Positions 17,512 to 24,771 of a DNA stretch of 45,553 nt are shown piece after piece (the first letter of the stretch is position 1; the number at the start of each line of letters is the position of its first letter). Source of the DNA: DASPTT01 sp035623275. GTDB taxonomy: Bacteria; Actinomycetota; Acidimicrobiia; Acidimicrobiales; UBA8190. The stretch lies in contig DASPTT010000158.1 of assembly GCA_035623275.1 (NCBI GenBank), positions 1-45,553 of the forward strand. The letters run 5' to 3'. A model generated the notes under the pieces. The model worked only from the letters and a program-made list of their open reading frames with translations. It was not told the DNA's origin and ran no database searches. The position numbers were made by a program, and so were the translations under genes.

Positions 17512-18074
17512 CGGCGCCCGCGGGCGCCCACATCCTCTACGGCCGGGAGGACCTCGCCGGCGCCGCGGCACGACTGGGGGGCGAGATCTCGGCCGCCTAT
17601 CCCGACGGCGTCGTCCTCGTGGCCGTGCTCAAGGGCAGCGTGTTCTTCCTGGCCGACCTCGTGCGGCACATGGGCAGCCCCTGCGAGGTGGACTTCCTCG
17701 GGATCTCGGCGTACGCGGCGGGCACGGGCAGGGTGCGCATCGTGAAGGACCTGGACCACGACGTCCACGGCCGGGACGTGGTCCTCGTGGAGGACATCGT
17801 CGATACCGGGCTGACCTGCACCTACGTCCTGGGCGAGCTGCGCGGCCGCGGCCCCGCCTCGCTGGCCGTCTGCACGCTGTTCGATCGCCGGGTGAGCCGT
17901 ATCGTCCCCGTGGCGATCCGCTTCCGCGGGTTCGAGGTGACCGACGACCTGCTGTTGGGCTACGGGCTCGACGTCGCCGGCCGCTACCGGAACCTCCCCG
18001 TCGTCGCCGCCGGCGACCGCCGCGCCCTGGAGGAGGACCCCGACGCGCATGTCCAGGCCCTCTACGGGCGGTAA
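17508..18074 (+). CDS. hpt: Hypoxanthine (-guanine) phosphoribosyltransferase
   Basis: The 188-residue protein is a type I phosphoribosyltransferase. It shows the PRPP-binding VVLVEDIVDTGLT (about 88-100), the VAVLKGSVFFLADLVR segment near residue 40, and LLGYGLDVAGRYRNLP near residue 150, all typical of hypoxanthine phosphoribosyltransferases. It salvages hypoxanthine or guanine to IMP or GMP using PRPP. It starts with GTG overlapping the regulator's stop (GTGA), so the two are translationally coupled. Its presence between the FtsR-like gene and the DUF151 gene differs from the mycobacterial order. Confidence 0.92.
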   Translation: MTAPAGAHILYGREDLAGAAARLGGEISAAYPDGVVLVAVLKGSVFFLADLVRHMGSPCEVDFLGISAYAAGTGRVRIVKDLDHDVHGRDVVLVEDIVDTGLTCTYVLGELRGRGPASLAVCTLFDRRVSRIVPVAIRFRGFEVTDDLLLGYGLDVAGRYRNLPVVAAGDRRALEEDPDAHVQALYGR

Positions 18075-18077
18075 GTT
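18072..18077 (+). promoter_or_regulatory. -10 box TAAGTT, overlapping the hpt stop codon
   Basis: TAAGTT lies 6 nt before the ATG at 18084. Its first three bases are the hpt stop codon, an arrangement also seen at 5192. Confidence 0.45.
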
Positions 18078-18083
18078 GCAGGC

Positions 18084-18590
18084 ATGGTGGAGGTACGCCT
18101 GAGCGCAGTCCGGGTCGACCTGCAGTCCAACACGCCGGTCTTGCTGCTCACCGAGGCGGAGGGTCTCGGGCGGACGCTGCCGATCTTCATCGGCGCACCG
18201 GAGGCGACCGCCATCGCCTTCGCCATCCAGGGCGTGAGCACGCCGCGGCCGATGACCCACGACCTGCTGCGCGACGTGGTGGAGGTCCTGGGCGCGCACC
18301 TCGAGCGGGTGGTGATCACCGAGCTGCGCTCGGCCACCTACTTCGCCGAGCTGCAGTTGCGACTGGGCGAGGAGCAGCTCACCGTGTCCAGCCGGCCGTC
18401 CGACGCCGTGGCGCTGGCGGTGCGCACCGGGAGCCCGCTGTACGTGGCCGACGACCTCATGGACGCCGAGGGGATCCTGCTGCCGACCGAGGACGAGGAC
18501 GAGGAGGCGGAGCCCGCCAACCCGGACGAGCTGGTGGGCGAGTTCCGCCAGTTCCTGGACTCGGTCCGGCCCGAGGACTTCAGCTCCTGA
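18084..18590 (+). CDS. DUF151 bifunctional nuclease-family protein
   Basis: The 168-residue protein matches the DUF151 (BFN) family. It starts with LSAVRVDLQSNTPVLLLTEAEGLGRTLPIFIGAPEATAIAFAIQG, then PRPMTHDLLRDVVEVLGA, and has SSRPSDAVALAVRTGSPLYV near residue 105. The acidic C-terminal tail is common in the family. Plant members show nuclease activity; the bacterial role is not settled. The M. tuberculosis homologue Rv1829 occupies the same place after the MerR gene, which fits the block. Confidence 0.92.
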   Translation: MVEVRLSAVRVDLQSNTPVLLLTEAEGLGRTLPIFIGAPEATAIAFAIQGVSTPRPMTHDLLRDVVEVLGAHLERVVITELRSATYFAELQLRLGEEQLTVSSRPSDAVALAVRTGSPLYVADDLMDAEGILLPTEDEDEEAEPANPDELVGEFRQFLDSVRPEDFSS

Positions 18591-18616
18591 GGCGCCGGCG
18601 TCCCGCGCCCGCGTCC

Positions 18617-19195
18617 GTGGCCTTCGCCGCGCTGGCGGTGTCGGCCGGCGCCGCGCTGACGGGCGCCTGCACCGCGCACACGACCACGTCGTCGTCCAGC
18701 GGGACGACGAGCGTGGGGACGGGGACCACGGCCCCCTCGGCATCCGGGCGCACCTGCACGGCGGCGGACCTGACCGGCGCCGTGGCGGGGACGAGCGGCG
18801 CGGCGGGCACCATCGAGGTGACGCTGACGCTGCGCAACACGTCGTCGAGCCCGTGCCTGCTGGAGGGGTACCCCGGCGCGCAGATGCTCGCCGCCTCGGG
18901 CGCGCAGCTGCCCACCACCGTGGTGCGCGGCGGGGGCTACTCCTTCACGGCGTTCGCGCCCGGCCCGGTGACGCTCGCTCCCGGCGCGGTCGCCTACGTC
19001 AACGTGGGCTACTCCGACGTTCCCAGCGGGGGCGAGACGAGCTGCCCGGCGTCCACGCAGCTGCTCGTGACACCGCCCAACGCCTACGACCACCTGACGG
19101 TCGCCGCACAGCTGCAGCCCTGCGCGCAGGGCACCCTCACCGTGTCGCCGGTGTTCGGGTCCGGGTCCCCCGACACCCAGACGACCGCCCCCTGA
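18617..19195 (+). CDS. Secreted DUF4232-type protein
   Basis: The 192-residue protein has a hydrophobic N-terminal segment ending in LTGAC, a Thr/Ser-rich linker, and a beta-rich domain with four cysteines matching DUF4232 (LTLRNTSSSPCLLEGYPGAQML..., GAVAYVNVGYSDVP...CPAS). Such proteins are exported and in actinobacteria often lipid-anchored; the function is unknown. The box before the cysteine (TGAC) lacks the usual Leu at -3, so lipidation is uncertain. The start is doubtful: GTG at 18617 gives no positively charged n-region, while four Arg codons lie just upstream in frame, reachable from a CTG at 18587 that overlaps the previous stop. Confidence 0.75.
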   Translation: MAFAALAVSAGAALTGACTAHTTTSSSSGTTSVGTGTTAPSASGRTCTAADLTGAVAGTSGAAGTIEVTLTLRNTSSSPCLLEGYPGAQMLAASGAQLPTTVVRGGGYSFTAFAPGPVTLAPGAVAYVNVGYSDVPSGGETSCPASTQLLVTPPNAYDHLTVAAQLQPCAQGTLTVSPVFGSGSPDTQTTAP

Positions 19196-19208
19196 GCGCC
19201 GGCGCTCA
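19193..19208. repeat. 16-bp perfect palindrome spanning both stop codons of convergent genes
   Basis: TGAGCGCCGGCGCTCA is perfectly self-complementary. Its first three bases are the stop of the DUF4232 gene, and its last three are the stop, on the other strand, of the oxidoreductase gene. It could form a short hairpin in either transcript. Confidence 0.8.
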
Positions 19209-20213
19209 GCTGCTGGGGCGGACCAGGACCCGCCCGCGCACCCGGGCGGCCAGGATGTCGTCCAAGGCGGCGCCGAGCCCCGCGAGGTCCACCTCTCGGG
19301 CCACGAGCGCCCCCAGGTCGGCCGGGCGCATCTCACCTCCCAGCCGCGCCCACACGGCGCGCCGGCGCGCCTCGGGCGTCCGCACGCTGTCCACCCCGAG
19401 GAGGGCGACGTTGCGGGTGATGAAGGGGTACACCGTCGTCTGCAGGTCGGGCCCGCCGGTGAGCCCGCTGGCCGCCACCGCCGCGCCGTAGCGGAGCGAG
19501 CGCAAGATGCGGGCCAGCGTCGCCCCCCCGACGCAGTCCACCGCCCCTGCCCAGCGCTCGGGGCCGAGCACCCGTCCGCTCCCCTCGTCGACCTCGTCGC
19601 GTCCCACGACCTCGGCGGCCCCCAGCCGGCGCAACCACTCGTGCTCGTCGGCCTTGCCCGTGCTGGCCGTCACCGCGTAGCCGCGCGCCGCCAGCAGCGC
19701 CACCGCCGTCGACCCGACGCCGCCGGAGGCACCCGTCACGAGCACGGGCCCCCCGTCGGGGGCGAGCCCGTGGCGCTCGAGGTCGTCGACGGAGAGCGCC
19801 GCCGTGAACCCGGCCGTGCCCAGGGTCATGGCGTCGCGAGTGGAAAGGCCCTCGGGCAGCGGGACCACCCACTGGGCGGGAACACGGGCGAATGCGGCGA
19901 ACCCCCCGTGACGGGCGACGCCGATGTCGTGGCCGTGGGCGAGCACGGCGGTGCCGGGGGCGAGCCCGGGGTCGTCGCTGCGCACCACGGTGCCGGCCAG
20001 GTCCACCCCGGGGACGAGGACGTCCCGGCGGGCCACGCGGTTGCCCGGCTGGGTGACCATGCCGTCTTTGAAGTTGACCCCCGACCACTCCACGGCCACG
20101 AGGACGTCGCCGGGCGGGAGCTCGTCCGGTTGCAGCTCCTCGACGCCGCGGTCGACGGCGCCGTCGCGTCGGCGCACGACATAGGCGGGGAAGGGTCCGT
20201 CCGCTTCGGCCAT
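19206..20213 (-). CDS. AcuI/YhdH-type NADPH-dependent acrylyl-CoA reductase / quinone oxidoreductase
   Basis: The 335-residue protein belongs to the zinc-free medium-chain dehydrogenases of the YhdH/AcuI group. It has NFKDGMVTQPGNRVARRDVLVPGVDLAG (about 47-74), TLGTAGFTAALSVDDLERHG, the Rossmann motif VLVTGASGGVGSTAVALLAARGY and the C-terminal VRGRVLVRP. Family enzymes reduce acrylyl-CoA to propionyl-CoA with NADPH, important in 3-hydroxypropionate and DMSP metabolism. The substrate here is inferred from family only. The ATG is set by a TAGGGT box 6 nt upstream and overlaps the ATG of an alternative start for the divergent peptidase gene. Confidence 0.9.
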   Translation of the reverse strand: MAEADGPFPAYVVRRRDGAVDRGVEELQPDELPPGDVLVAVEWSGVNFKDGMVTQPGNRVARRDVLVPGVDLAGTVVRSDDPGLAPGTAVLAHGHDIGVARHGGFAAFARVPAQWVVPLPEGLSTRDAMTLGTAGFTAALSVDDLERHGLAPDGGPVLVTGASGGVGSTAVALLAARGYAVTASTGKADEHEWLRRLGAAEVVGRDEVDEGSGRVLGPERWAGAVDCVGGATLARILRSLRYGAAVAASGLTGGPDLQTTVYPFITRNVALLGVDSVRTPEARRRAVWARLGGEMRPADLGALVAREVDLAGLGAALDDILAARVRGRVLVRPSS

Positions 20214-20218
20214 GGCAG

Positions 20219-20225
20219 TACCCTA
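20219..20225. promoter_or_regulatory. Overlapping divergent -10 boxes (TACCCTA)
   Basis: The 7 bp read TACCCT on the plus strand (20219-20224) and TAGGGT on the minus strand (20225-20220). The minus box is 6 nt from the oxidoreductase ATG, and the plus box is 8 nt from the GTG at 20233. One near-symmetric element may therefore serve both directions. Confidence 0.55.
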
Positions 20226-20232
20226 CGGCCCG

Positions 20233-22230
20233 GTGCGCGTCGTCCCCTACGGAGCCTGGCCCTCCCCGCTGTCGCCGGCCGCGTTGGCGGGTGCCCGGTC
20301 CTCGCTGTCGGGGTTGCAGGTGCACGCGGACGCGTTGTGGTGGACGGAGAGCCGTCCCGCCGAAGGCGGCCGCCAGGTCGTGCTGCGGCTGGCCGACGAC
20401 GCGGGCCCCGGGCAGGCGGAGGAGGTCTCGCCCGCAGGGGTCAACGTGCGCACCCGCGTGCACGAGTACGGCGGCGCGGCCGCCCTCGCCACGGACCTCG
20501 GGCTCCTCTTCAGCTCGCTGGAGGACGGCGGCCTGTGGCTGGCGCCGCGTCCGGGCGCGGACGGTCCGCCCCCGCGCCGGCTGAGCCCGGTGGCGCCGGC
20601 GGGGGAGGTGCACCGCTACGCGGACTTCCGCGTGCTGGGCGACGGGCACGCCGTGGTGGCCGTGCGCGAGCGCCATCACGCCGGCGCCGTGGACAACGAG
20701 CTGGTGGCCCTGGCGCTCGGGGGTGGGGCGCCGGGTGCGGTGCGCGTCGTGGTCGGGGGCCGGGATTTCGTCGCGGCCCCGCGCCCGAGCCCGGACGGCA
20801 CGTCGCTGGCGTGGCTGTGCTGGGACCACCCCAACATGCCCTTCGACGGCACCGAGCTGTGGGTGGCGACCCTCGGCGACGGGACGGGCGACGCGCTGGT
20901 CGACGCGCGGTGTGTCGACGGGGGTCCGGCCGTGTCGATCGGCCAGCCGCTGTGGGCGCCCGACGCCTCCCTCTGGTACGTGTCGGACCGCGCCGGCTGG
21001 TGGCAGCCGTGGCGCTGGAGCGCCGACGCGGGCCCGGCCCGCCGGTGCGACCTGGAGGCCGAGTTCCACGGTCCGGACTGGGTCCTCGGCCAGCAGACCA
21101 TGGACTTCCTCCCCGACGGCCGCCTGGTGTGCCGGGTGCGCGCCGGGGGCCGGGACACGATCGCGGTGCTGGACCCGGACAGCGGCCGCATCGGCGAGTG
21201 GGACCAGCCCTGCGTGACCATCGCCGCCGTGCGCGCCCGCGCCGACGGCTCGGTGGCGCTGATCGGCTCGACGCCCGAGTCGGGCGCGGCCGTGCACGTC
21301 CTCTCCCGGCGCGCCGACGGGACGATCGGCACGGGCGGATCGGCCGACGCCCGCGGCGGACGTGGCGCCGACGCGGGCGGCGAGGTCCGCTACCGGCCGG
21401 CGGGCGGTGCGGGCCTCGACCCGGCATGGGTGTCGCGCGGCGAGCACGTCGACTTCGAGACGACGGGCGGGGTCCGGGCCCACGCGCTCTTCTACCCGCC
21501 GCGGGCGCAGGGCCTGGAGGGCCCACCGGGTGCGCCGCCGCCGCTCCTCGTCCTCGTCCACGGCGGTCCTACGGCCGCCTGCGAGCCCGGGCTGGACCTC
21601 GGGGTCCAGTTCTGGACGACCCGCGGCATCGCCGTGGTGGGGGTCGACTACCGCGGCTCGAGCGGCTACGGGCGCGCCTATCGGTCCATGCTGCAGGGCG
21701 CGTGGGGCGTGGCCGACGCGCAGGACTGCATGGCGGCGGCGCGGGCCCTGGCGTCGTGCGGCCGGGTGGACGGCCAGCGCATGGCCATCCGCGGGTCGAG
21801 CGCCGGCGGTCTGACGGCGCTGCGCGCGCTGGCTCGGGGAGGCCCCTTCCGCTGCGCGCTGGTGGCCTACGGGGTCACCGACCTGGCCGCCCTGGCCGCC
21901 GACACCCACAAGTTCGAGTCCCACTACACCGACGGGCTGGTGGGACCCTGGCCCGAGGCCCAGTCCGTCTACGAGGAGCGCTCGCCTGCCCGCCACCCCG
22001 ACGCCGTCGACGGCGCGGTGCTCCTGCTCCAGGGGGCCGACGACGCTGTGGTGCCCCCTGACCAGGCGTCGCGCATGGCCGACGCCCTGCGCTCGCGGGG
22101 CCTGCGCTGCGACCACGTGGTCTTCCCCGGCGAAGGCCACGGCTGGCGCCGGGCCGAGACCATCGCCCGGGCCGCCGAGCTCGAGCTCGCCTTCCTCGGC
22201 GAGGTCCTCGGCTTCTCGCCGCCGTCCTGA
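20233..22230 (+). CDS. S9 family prolyl oligopeptidase-like serine peptidase
   Basis: This protein of about 665 residues has an N-terminal beta-propeller-like part (repeated VRVREH-like blades to about residue 390) and a C-terminal alpha/beta-hydrolase domain. The catalytic triad is visible: Ser in GSSAGG (about residue 523), Asp in LLLQGADDAVVPP (about 607) and His in GEGHGWRR (about 640). The family includes dipeptidyl/acylaminoacyl peptidases that cleave short peptides in the cytosol. No signal peptide is seen. GTG at 20233 is preferred because a TACCCT box lies 8 nt before it. An ATG at 20212 in the same frame would add 7 residues but lies upstream of the box. Confidence 0.9.
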   Translation: MRVVPYGAWPSPLSPAALAGARSSLSGLQVHADALWWTESRPAEGGRQVVLRLADDAGPGQAEEVSPAGVNVRTRVHEYGGAAALATDLGLLFSSLEDGGLWLAPRPGADGPPPRRLSPVAPAGEVHRYADFRVLGDGHAVVAVRERHHAGAVDNELVALALGGGAPGAVRVVVGGRDFVAAPRPSPDGTSLAWLCWDHPNMPFDGTELWVATLGDGTGDALVDARCVDGGPAVSIGQPLWAPDASLWYVSDRAGWWQPWRWSADAGPARRCDLEAEFHGPDWVLGQQTMDFLPDGRLVCRVRAGGRDTIAVLDPDSGRIGEWDQPCVTIAAVRARADGSVALIGSTPESGAAVHVLSRRADGTIGTGGSADARGGRGADAGGEVRYRPAGGAGLDPAWVSRGEHVDFETTGGVRAHALFYPPRAQGLEGPPGAPPPLLVLVHGGPTAACEPGLDLGVQFWTTRGIAVVGVDYRGSSGYGRAYRSMLQGAWGVADAQDCMAAARALASCGRVDGQRMAIRGSSAGGLTALRALARGGPFRCALVAYGVTDLAALAADTHKFESHYTDGLVGPWPEAQSVYEERSPARHPDAVDGAVLLLQGADDAVVPPDQASRMADALRSRGLRCDHVVFPGEGHGWRRAETIARAAELELAFLGEVLGFSPPS

Positions 22231-22240
22231 GCGCGCCGCG

Positions 22241-22246
22241 TAGCAT
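22241..22246 (+). promoter_or_regulatory. -10 box TAGCAT for a leaderless transcript
   Basis: TAGCAT lies 7 nt before the ATG at 22254, with no Shine-Dalgarno sequence. Confidence 0.55.
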
Positions 22247-22253
22247 TGACCCC

Positions 22254-23864
22254 ATGTCCGCGGGCCTCTTCCGGCGCGGTGCCGCGGCGGTCGGCGGGTG
22301 GAGCCCCGAGGAGCGCGACGCGGTGCTCTACTCCGCCTCCGCCCTGTTCGCCATCTGCACGGCGCAGCTGTCGTCGATCGCCCTGTACCAGCAATGGGGG
22401 CGCCTGGCGGTGGGCCCCTACGCCTTCGGTGCGCTGGCCTCGGCCTGGGCGGCCCGCCGGGCGCGTGCTCGGCTCGCCGTGGCGTCCGCGGCGCCGGGGG
22501 GCGGCGCGCGCCACGGTGCCGAGGCCGCGGTCCGCGAGTGGCATTGGAGCCCGTCGCGCATGGTCATCTTCCTCGTCGTCCTCCTCGGTGCCACCCTCAT
22601 GCCGCTGTCGCTGGAGGTGATGTGGCAGGCCGACACGGGTGGGACCGTGCACGTGCAGCCCGAGGTCGTCGTGGTCGAGCACGCGGGCGATCGCGTGGCG
22701 CACGGCCAAGACCCGTACCAGCTCGTCGACGGCAGCCGGCACAGGCTGGGGGTGTCGAAGGGTGAGCCCGCCTACGACGTCTACAACCCGTACTTGCCGC
22801 TCATGACCGTCTTCGGCGTCGCCCACAGCACCAAGGCCCCGCCGCGCCTGACCGACGCGCGCGTGGCCTTCTCGGTCATCACCATCCTGCTCGTGGTGGT
22901 GGCCCTGGCGCTGTGCCGGGGCCCCACCGGGCCGCGCGTCCTCACCCTGCAGGCCATGACCGTCCTGCCCACGGCGGCGCTGCCCCTGGCCACCGGGGGC
23001 GACGACGTGCCCGTGGCCGCGGTCATGCTGCTCGGCCTGGTGCTGCTGCAGCGACGTCGCCCCGTGGGGGCGGGGGTGGCCCTGGGCGTGGCCGCGTCGA
23101 TGAAGATCACCGCCTGGCCACTGGCCGCCATCGCCCTCCTCGCCGCCCGCGACCGCCAGGGTCGACGCGGCCGGCGCCCGGCGCTGCTGGTCCTCGCGGG
23201 CATGGCCGGCGTCATGCTCCCCGTCATCCTGCCCACCGCGCTGGCCAACGTGCCCGCCTTCGTGGACAACGTGGTCCGCTTCCCGCTCGGCTTGGCCGGC
23301 TTGAGCTCGCCCGCCGCGAGCCCGTTGCTGGGCCATCTGGTGGTCTCGGCCTTCCCCGGCATCCACCGGCTCTTCACGGTGGTGGTGGCCGCGGTGGGGT
23401 GCGTGGTCCTCGGGTTCGTGCTGGTACGGCGCACGCCGCGCACGCCGGCCGACGTCGCACGGTTGCTCGGGTGGGTGATGACCGGCGCCATCCTCCTCGC
23501 GCCGGCCACGCGCATCGGCTATCTCATGTACCCGCTCGACTTCTTCGTCTGGGCCTGGCTCCTTAGAGGTGAGGAGCGGGTGGCGCCGGCGTTCGACGAC
23601 GCCGACCTCGAGCTGGCCATGGCGGGGACGTGGTCGTCGGGCCCCGAGGACGAGGACCGCGGGCGGCGCGTCGGGGTGGGCGGGCCGCTGGCGTCGGTCG
23701 GCGCGTCCCGAGCCGCTCCGGCGGCCGCTGCGCCGCTCCCTCGGCGCTCTCGCGCTCAGGTGGTGTCGGAAATGGCGAAGAGCCGGAGGGTGAACGGGGT
23801 CGACTGGCTCGAGCCGCTCCCGAACGCGGTGGGCGACACGGTGGCCCCCAGCTCCCAGAAGTAG
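22254..23864 (+). CDS. Multi-spanning membrane protein, GT87/DUF2029-like
   Basis: The 536-residue protein has about ten hydrophobic segments (for example MVIFLVVLLGATLMPLSLEV, AFSVITILLVVVALAL, LLVLAGMAGVMLPVILPTAL, LFTVVVAAVGCVVLGFVLV). It has the GQDPYQ motif near residue 150 and SMKITAWPLA near 282, resembling GT87/DUF2029 polyprenyl-sugar-dependent mannosyltransferase-like proteins. The enzymatic role is inferred. The last 80 residues are hydrophilic, low-complexity and unlike the family. They run 109 nt into the convergent gene, so the natural end may once have been near 23600. Confidence 0.75.
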   Translation: MSAGLFRRGAAAVGGWSPEERDAVLYSASALFAICTAQLSSIALYQQWGRLAVGPYAFGALASAWAARRARARLAVASAAPGGGARHGAEAAVREWHWSPSRMVIFLVVLLGATLMPLSLEVMWQADTGGTVHVQPEVVVVEHAGDRVAHGQDPYQLVDGSRHRLGVSKGEPAYDVYNPYLPLMTVFGVAHSTKAPPRLTDARVAFSVITILLVVVALALCRGPTGPRVLTLQAMTVLPTAALPLATGGDDVPVAAVMLLGLVLLQRRRPVGAGVALGVAASMKITAWPLAAIALLAARDRQGRRGRRPALLVLAGMAGVMLPVILPTALANVPAFVDNVVRFPLGLAGLSSPAASPLLGHLVVSAFPGIHRLFTVVVAAVGCVVLGFVLVRRTPRTPADVARLLGWVMTGAILLAPATRIGYLMYPLDFFVWAWLLRGEERVAPAFDDADLELAMAGTWSSGPEDEDRGRRVGVGGPLASVGASRAAPAAAAPLPRRSRAQVVSEMAKSRRVNGVDWLEPLPNAVGDTVAPSSQK

Positions 23865-24457
23865 CCGTCGGTGCCGGCCAGCCGGCCGAGGAGCTCGTAG
23901 CCCGTGGCGTGCTGCGGCGGGCCCGTGCTGATCACCTTCCATCCCTCGGCGGGGAGCTCGGCCCGGTAGAAGGCGACGACCTCCGCCTCCGACAGGGTGG
24001 AGGTGAACCCCATCGAGCGGTCGTAGAGGCCGACGCCCTCGTCGACGGCCGACCCGGCCACGGCCACGGCGCCCGCCGGCAGGACCACGGCGTCGAGCAC
24101 GTTGTCGGGGGGGCGACCCGGCGTCTCGATGGGGGCCAGGGCCCCTCGAGCGGCCACCGCGGCCACCGGGGCGCCGGGCGCGGTCTTGACGGTTGGGGTG
24201 CCGGTGCTCGGCGCGGGCCCGGCGGCGAAGATCCCGCCGATGGCGCCGGTCAGGAGCACCACGAGCGCCACCCCGACCACGATGGCGGCCGGCCACACCG
24301 TCGGCCCCGCCCCCCGGCGACGGGCCGGCCCCCGGCGGGGCACCGCCCCGGCGGCATCGTGGGGCCCGTGCCCGTTGCCCGAGACCGCGGTTGCCGGCGA
24401 CGGCGGCAGGAGGTCGCCTCCGGGTCGGGCGAAGGGGTCGTCGTGGGGTGCCGGCAT
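23756..24457 (-). CDS. Single-pass membrane or secreted protein of unknown function
   Basis: The 233-residue protein has a disordered Pro/Gly/Ala-rich N-terminus, one membrane segment (VWPAAIVVGVALVVLLTGAIGGIFAA, about 55-80), a Pro/Thr linker, and an extracellular domain of about 110 residues containing STLSEAEVVAFYRAELPAEGWKVIST. That segment resembles small domains found in actinobacterial surface proteins, but I do not recognise a named function. The ATG at 24457 has GGAG 5 nt upstream; a longer frame to 24586 has no such support. The 3' end overlaps the convergent membrane protein gene by 109 nt. Confidence 0.75.
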   Translation of the reverse strand: MPAPHDDPFARPGGDLLPPSPATAVSGNGHGPHDAAGAVPRRGPARRRGAGPTVWPAAIVVGVALVVLLTGAIGGIFAAGPAPSTGTPTVKTAPGAPVAAVAARGALAPIETPGRPPDNVLDAVVLPAGAVAVAGSAVDEGVGLYDRSMGFTSTLSEAEVVAFYRAELPAEGWKVISTGPPQHATGYELLGRLAGTDGYFWELGATVSPTAFGSGSSQSTPFTLRLFAISDTT

Positions 24458-24500
24458 GAGAGAGCTCCGACCGGCGGCGGGCGCCTGTGGGAGGCCACTC

Positions 24501-24506
24501 AGTCTA
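24501..24506 (-). promoter_or_regulatory. Putative -10 box TAGACT for the membrane protein gene
   Basis: On the minus strand TAGACT lies about 43 nt before the ATG at 24457, leaving a short leader that carries GGAG. Confidence 0.4.
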
Positions 24507-24568
24507 CCGACGCCCTCGATCCGCTCCTTCGCCACCATGGGTGATTGCCGGGACCAAACAACAGCGGA

Positions 24569-24593
24569 GCGTGAACGTCTGTCCACTTCACGC
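24569..24593. promoter_or_regulatory. Dyad GCGTGAA-N11-TTCACGC next to the small RNA promoter
   Basis: Two perfect 7-bp arms (24569-24575 and 24587-24593) with an 11-nt spacer end one base before the -35 box. This is the usual place for an activator, or for a repressor that blocks polymerase. The regulator is unknown. Confidence 0.6.
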
Positions 24594-24594
24594 G

Positions 24595-24623
24595 TTGACC
24601 ATTGCAGCCTTCAAGCGTACAGT
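24595..24623 (+). promoter_or_regulatory. Consensus-like sigma-70 promoter TTGACC-17-TACAGT
   Basis: TTGACC (24595-24600) and TACAGT (24618-24623) are spaced by exactly 17 nt, the best promoter in the window. It points away from the membrane protein gene and toward a structured region without a protein gene. Transcription would start near 24630. Confidence 0.75.
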
Positions 24624-24629
24624 GTCGAT

Positions 24630-24770
24630 TACGCCAGGATTCGTGGTCAACGTTTCCGGCGTCGCGTGTTATCGGGGGGAAGCACGCGTTGCGGGGGGTG
24701 GAGACCCACGCTGGTGGGCTCCGAACGGAGAGGGGGGCGGCAGGCGCGGTCCTGCCGCCCCTTTCCGTTT
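24630..24770 (+). ncRNA. Candidate stand-alone structured small RNA, about 140 nt
   Basis: Between a strong promoter and a strong intrinsic terminator lies a chain of hairpins and no credible protein frame. Helix 1 pairs ACGCC (24631-24635) with GGCGT (24658-24662). Helix 2 pairs CGCGTG (24663-24668) with CACGCG (24683-24688) and shows GGGGGG (24674-24679) in its loop. A second GGGGGG (24693-24698) follows in a single-stranded linker. Helix 3 pairs GGAG and CCCAC (24700-24709, one bulge) with GTGGG and CTCC (24714-24722). The terminator hairpin closes the RNA. The next genes downstream are on the opposite strand, so it is not a riboswitch leader for them. No known RNA family was recognised. 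The exposed G-runs could pair with C-rich targets. Confidence 0.6.
24734..24770 (+). terminator. Strong intrinsic terminator of the candidate small RNA
   Basis: An 11-bp perfect stem, GGGGCGGCAGG (24734-24744) with CCTGCCGCCCC (24751-24761), has a 6-nt loop and is followed by TTT and then TTTT. It may also stop transcription arriving toward thiD. Confidence 0.85.
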
Positions 24771-24771
24771 T

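Noticed and set aside
24630..24770. 6C RNA or another known RNA on the minus strand
   Set aside because: The minus strand has C6 runs, but only one is in a hairpin loop, and there is no promoter or T-run terminator in that direction.
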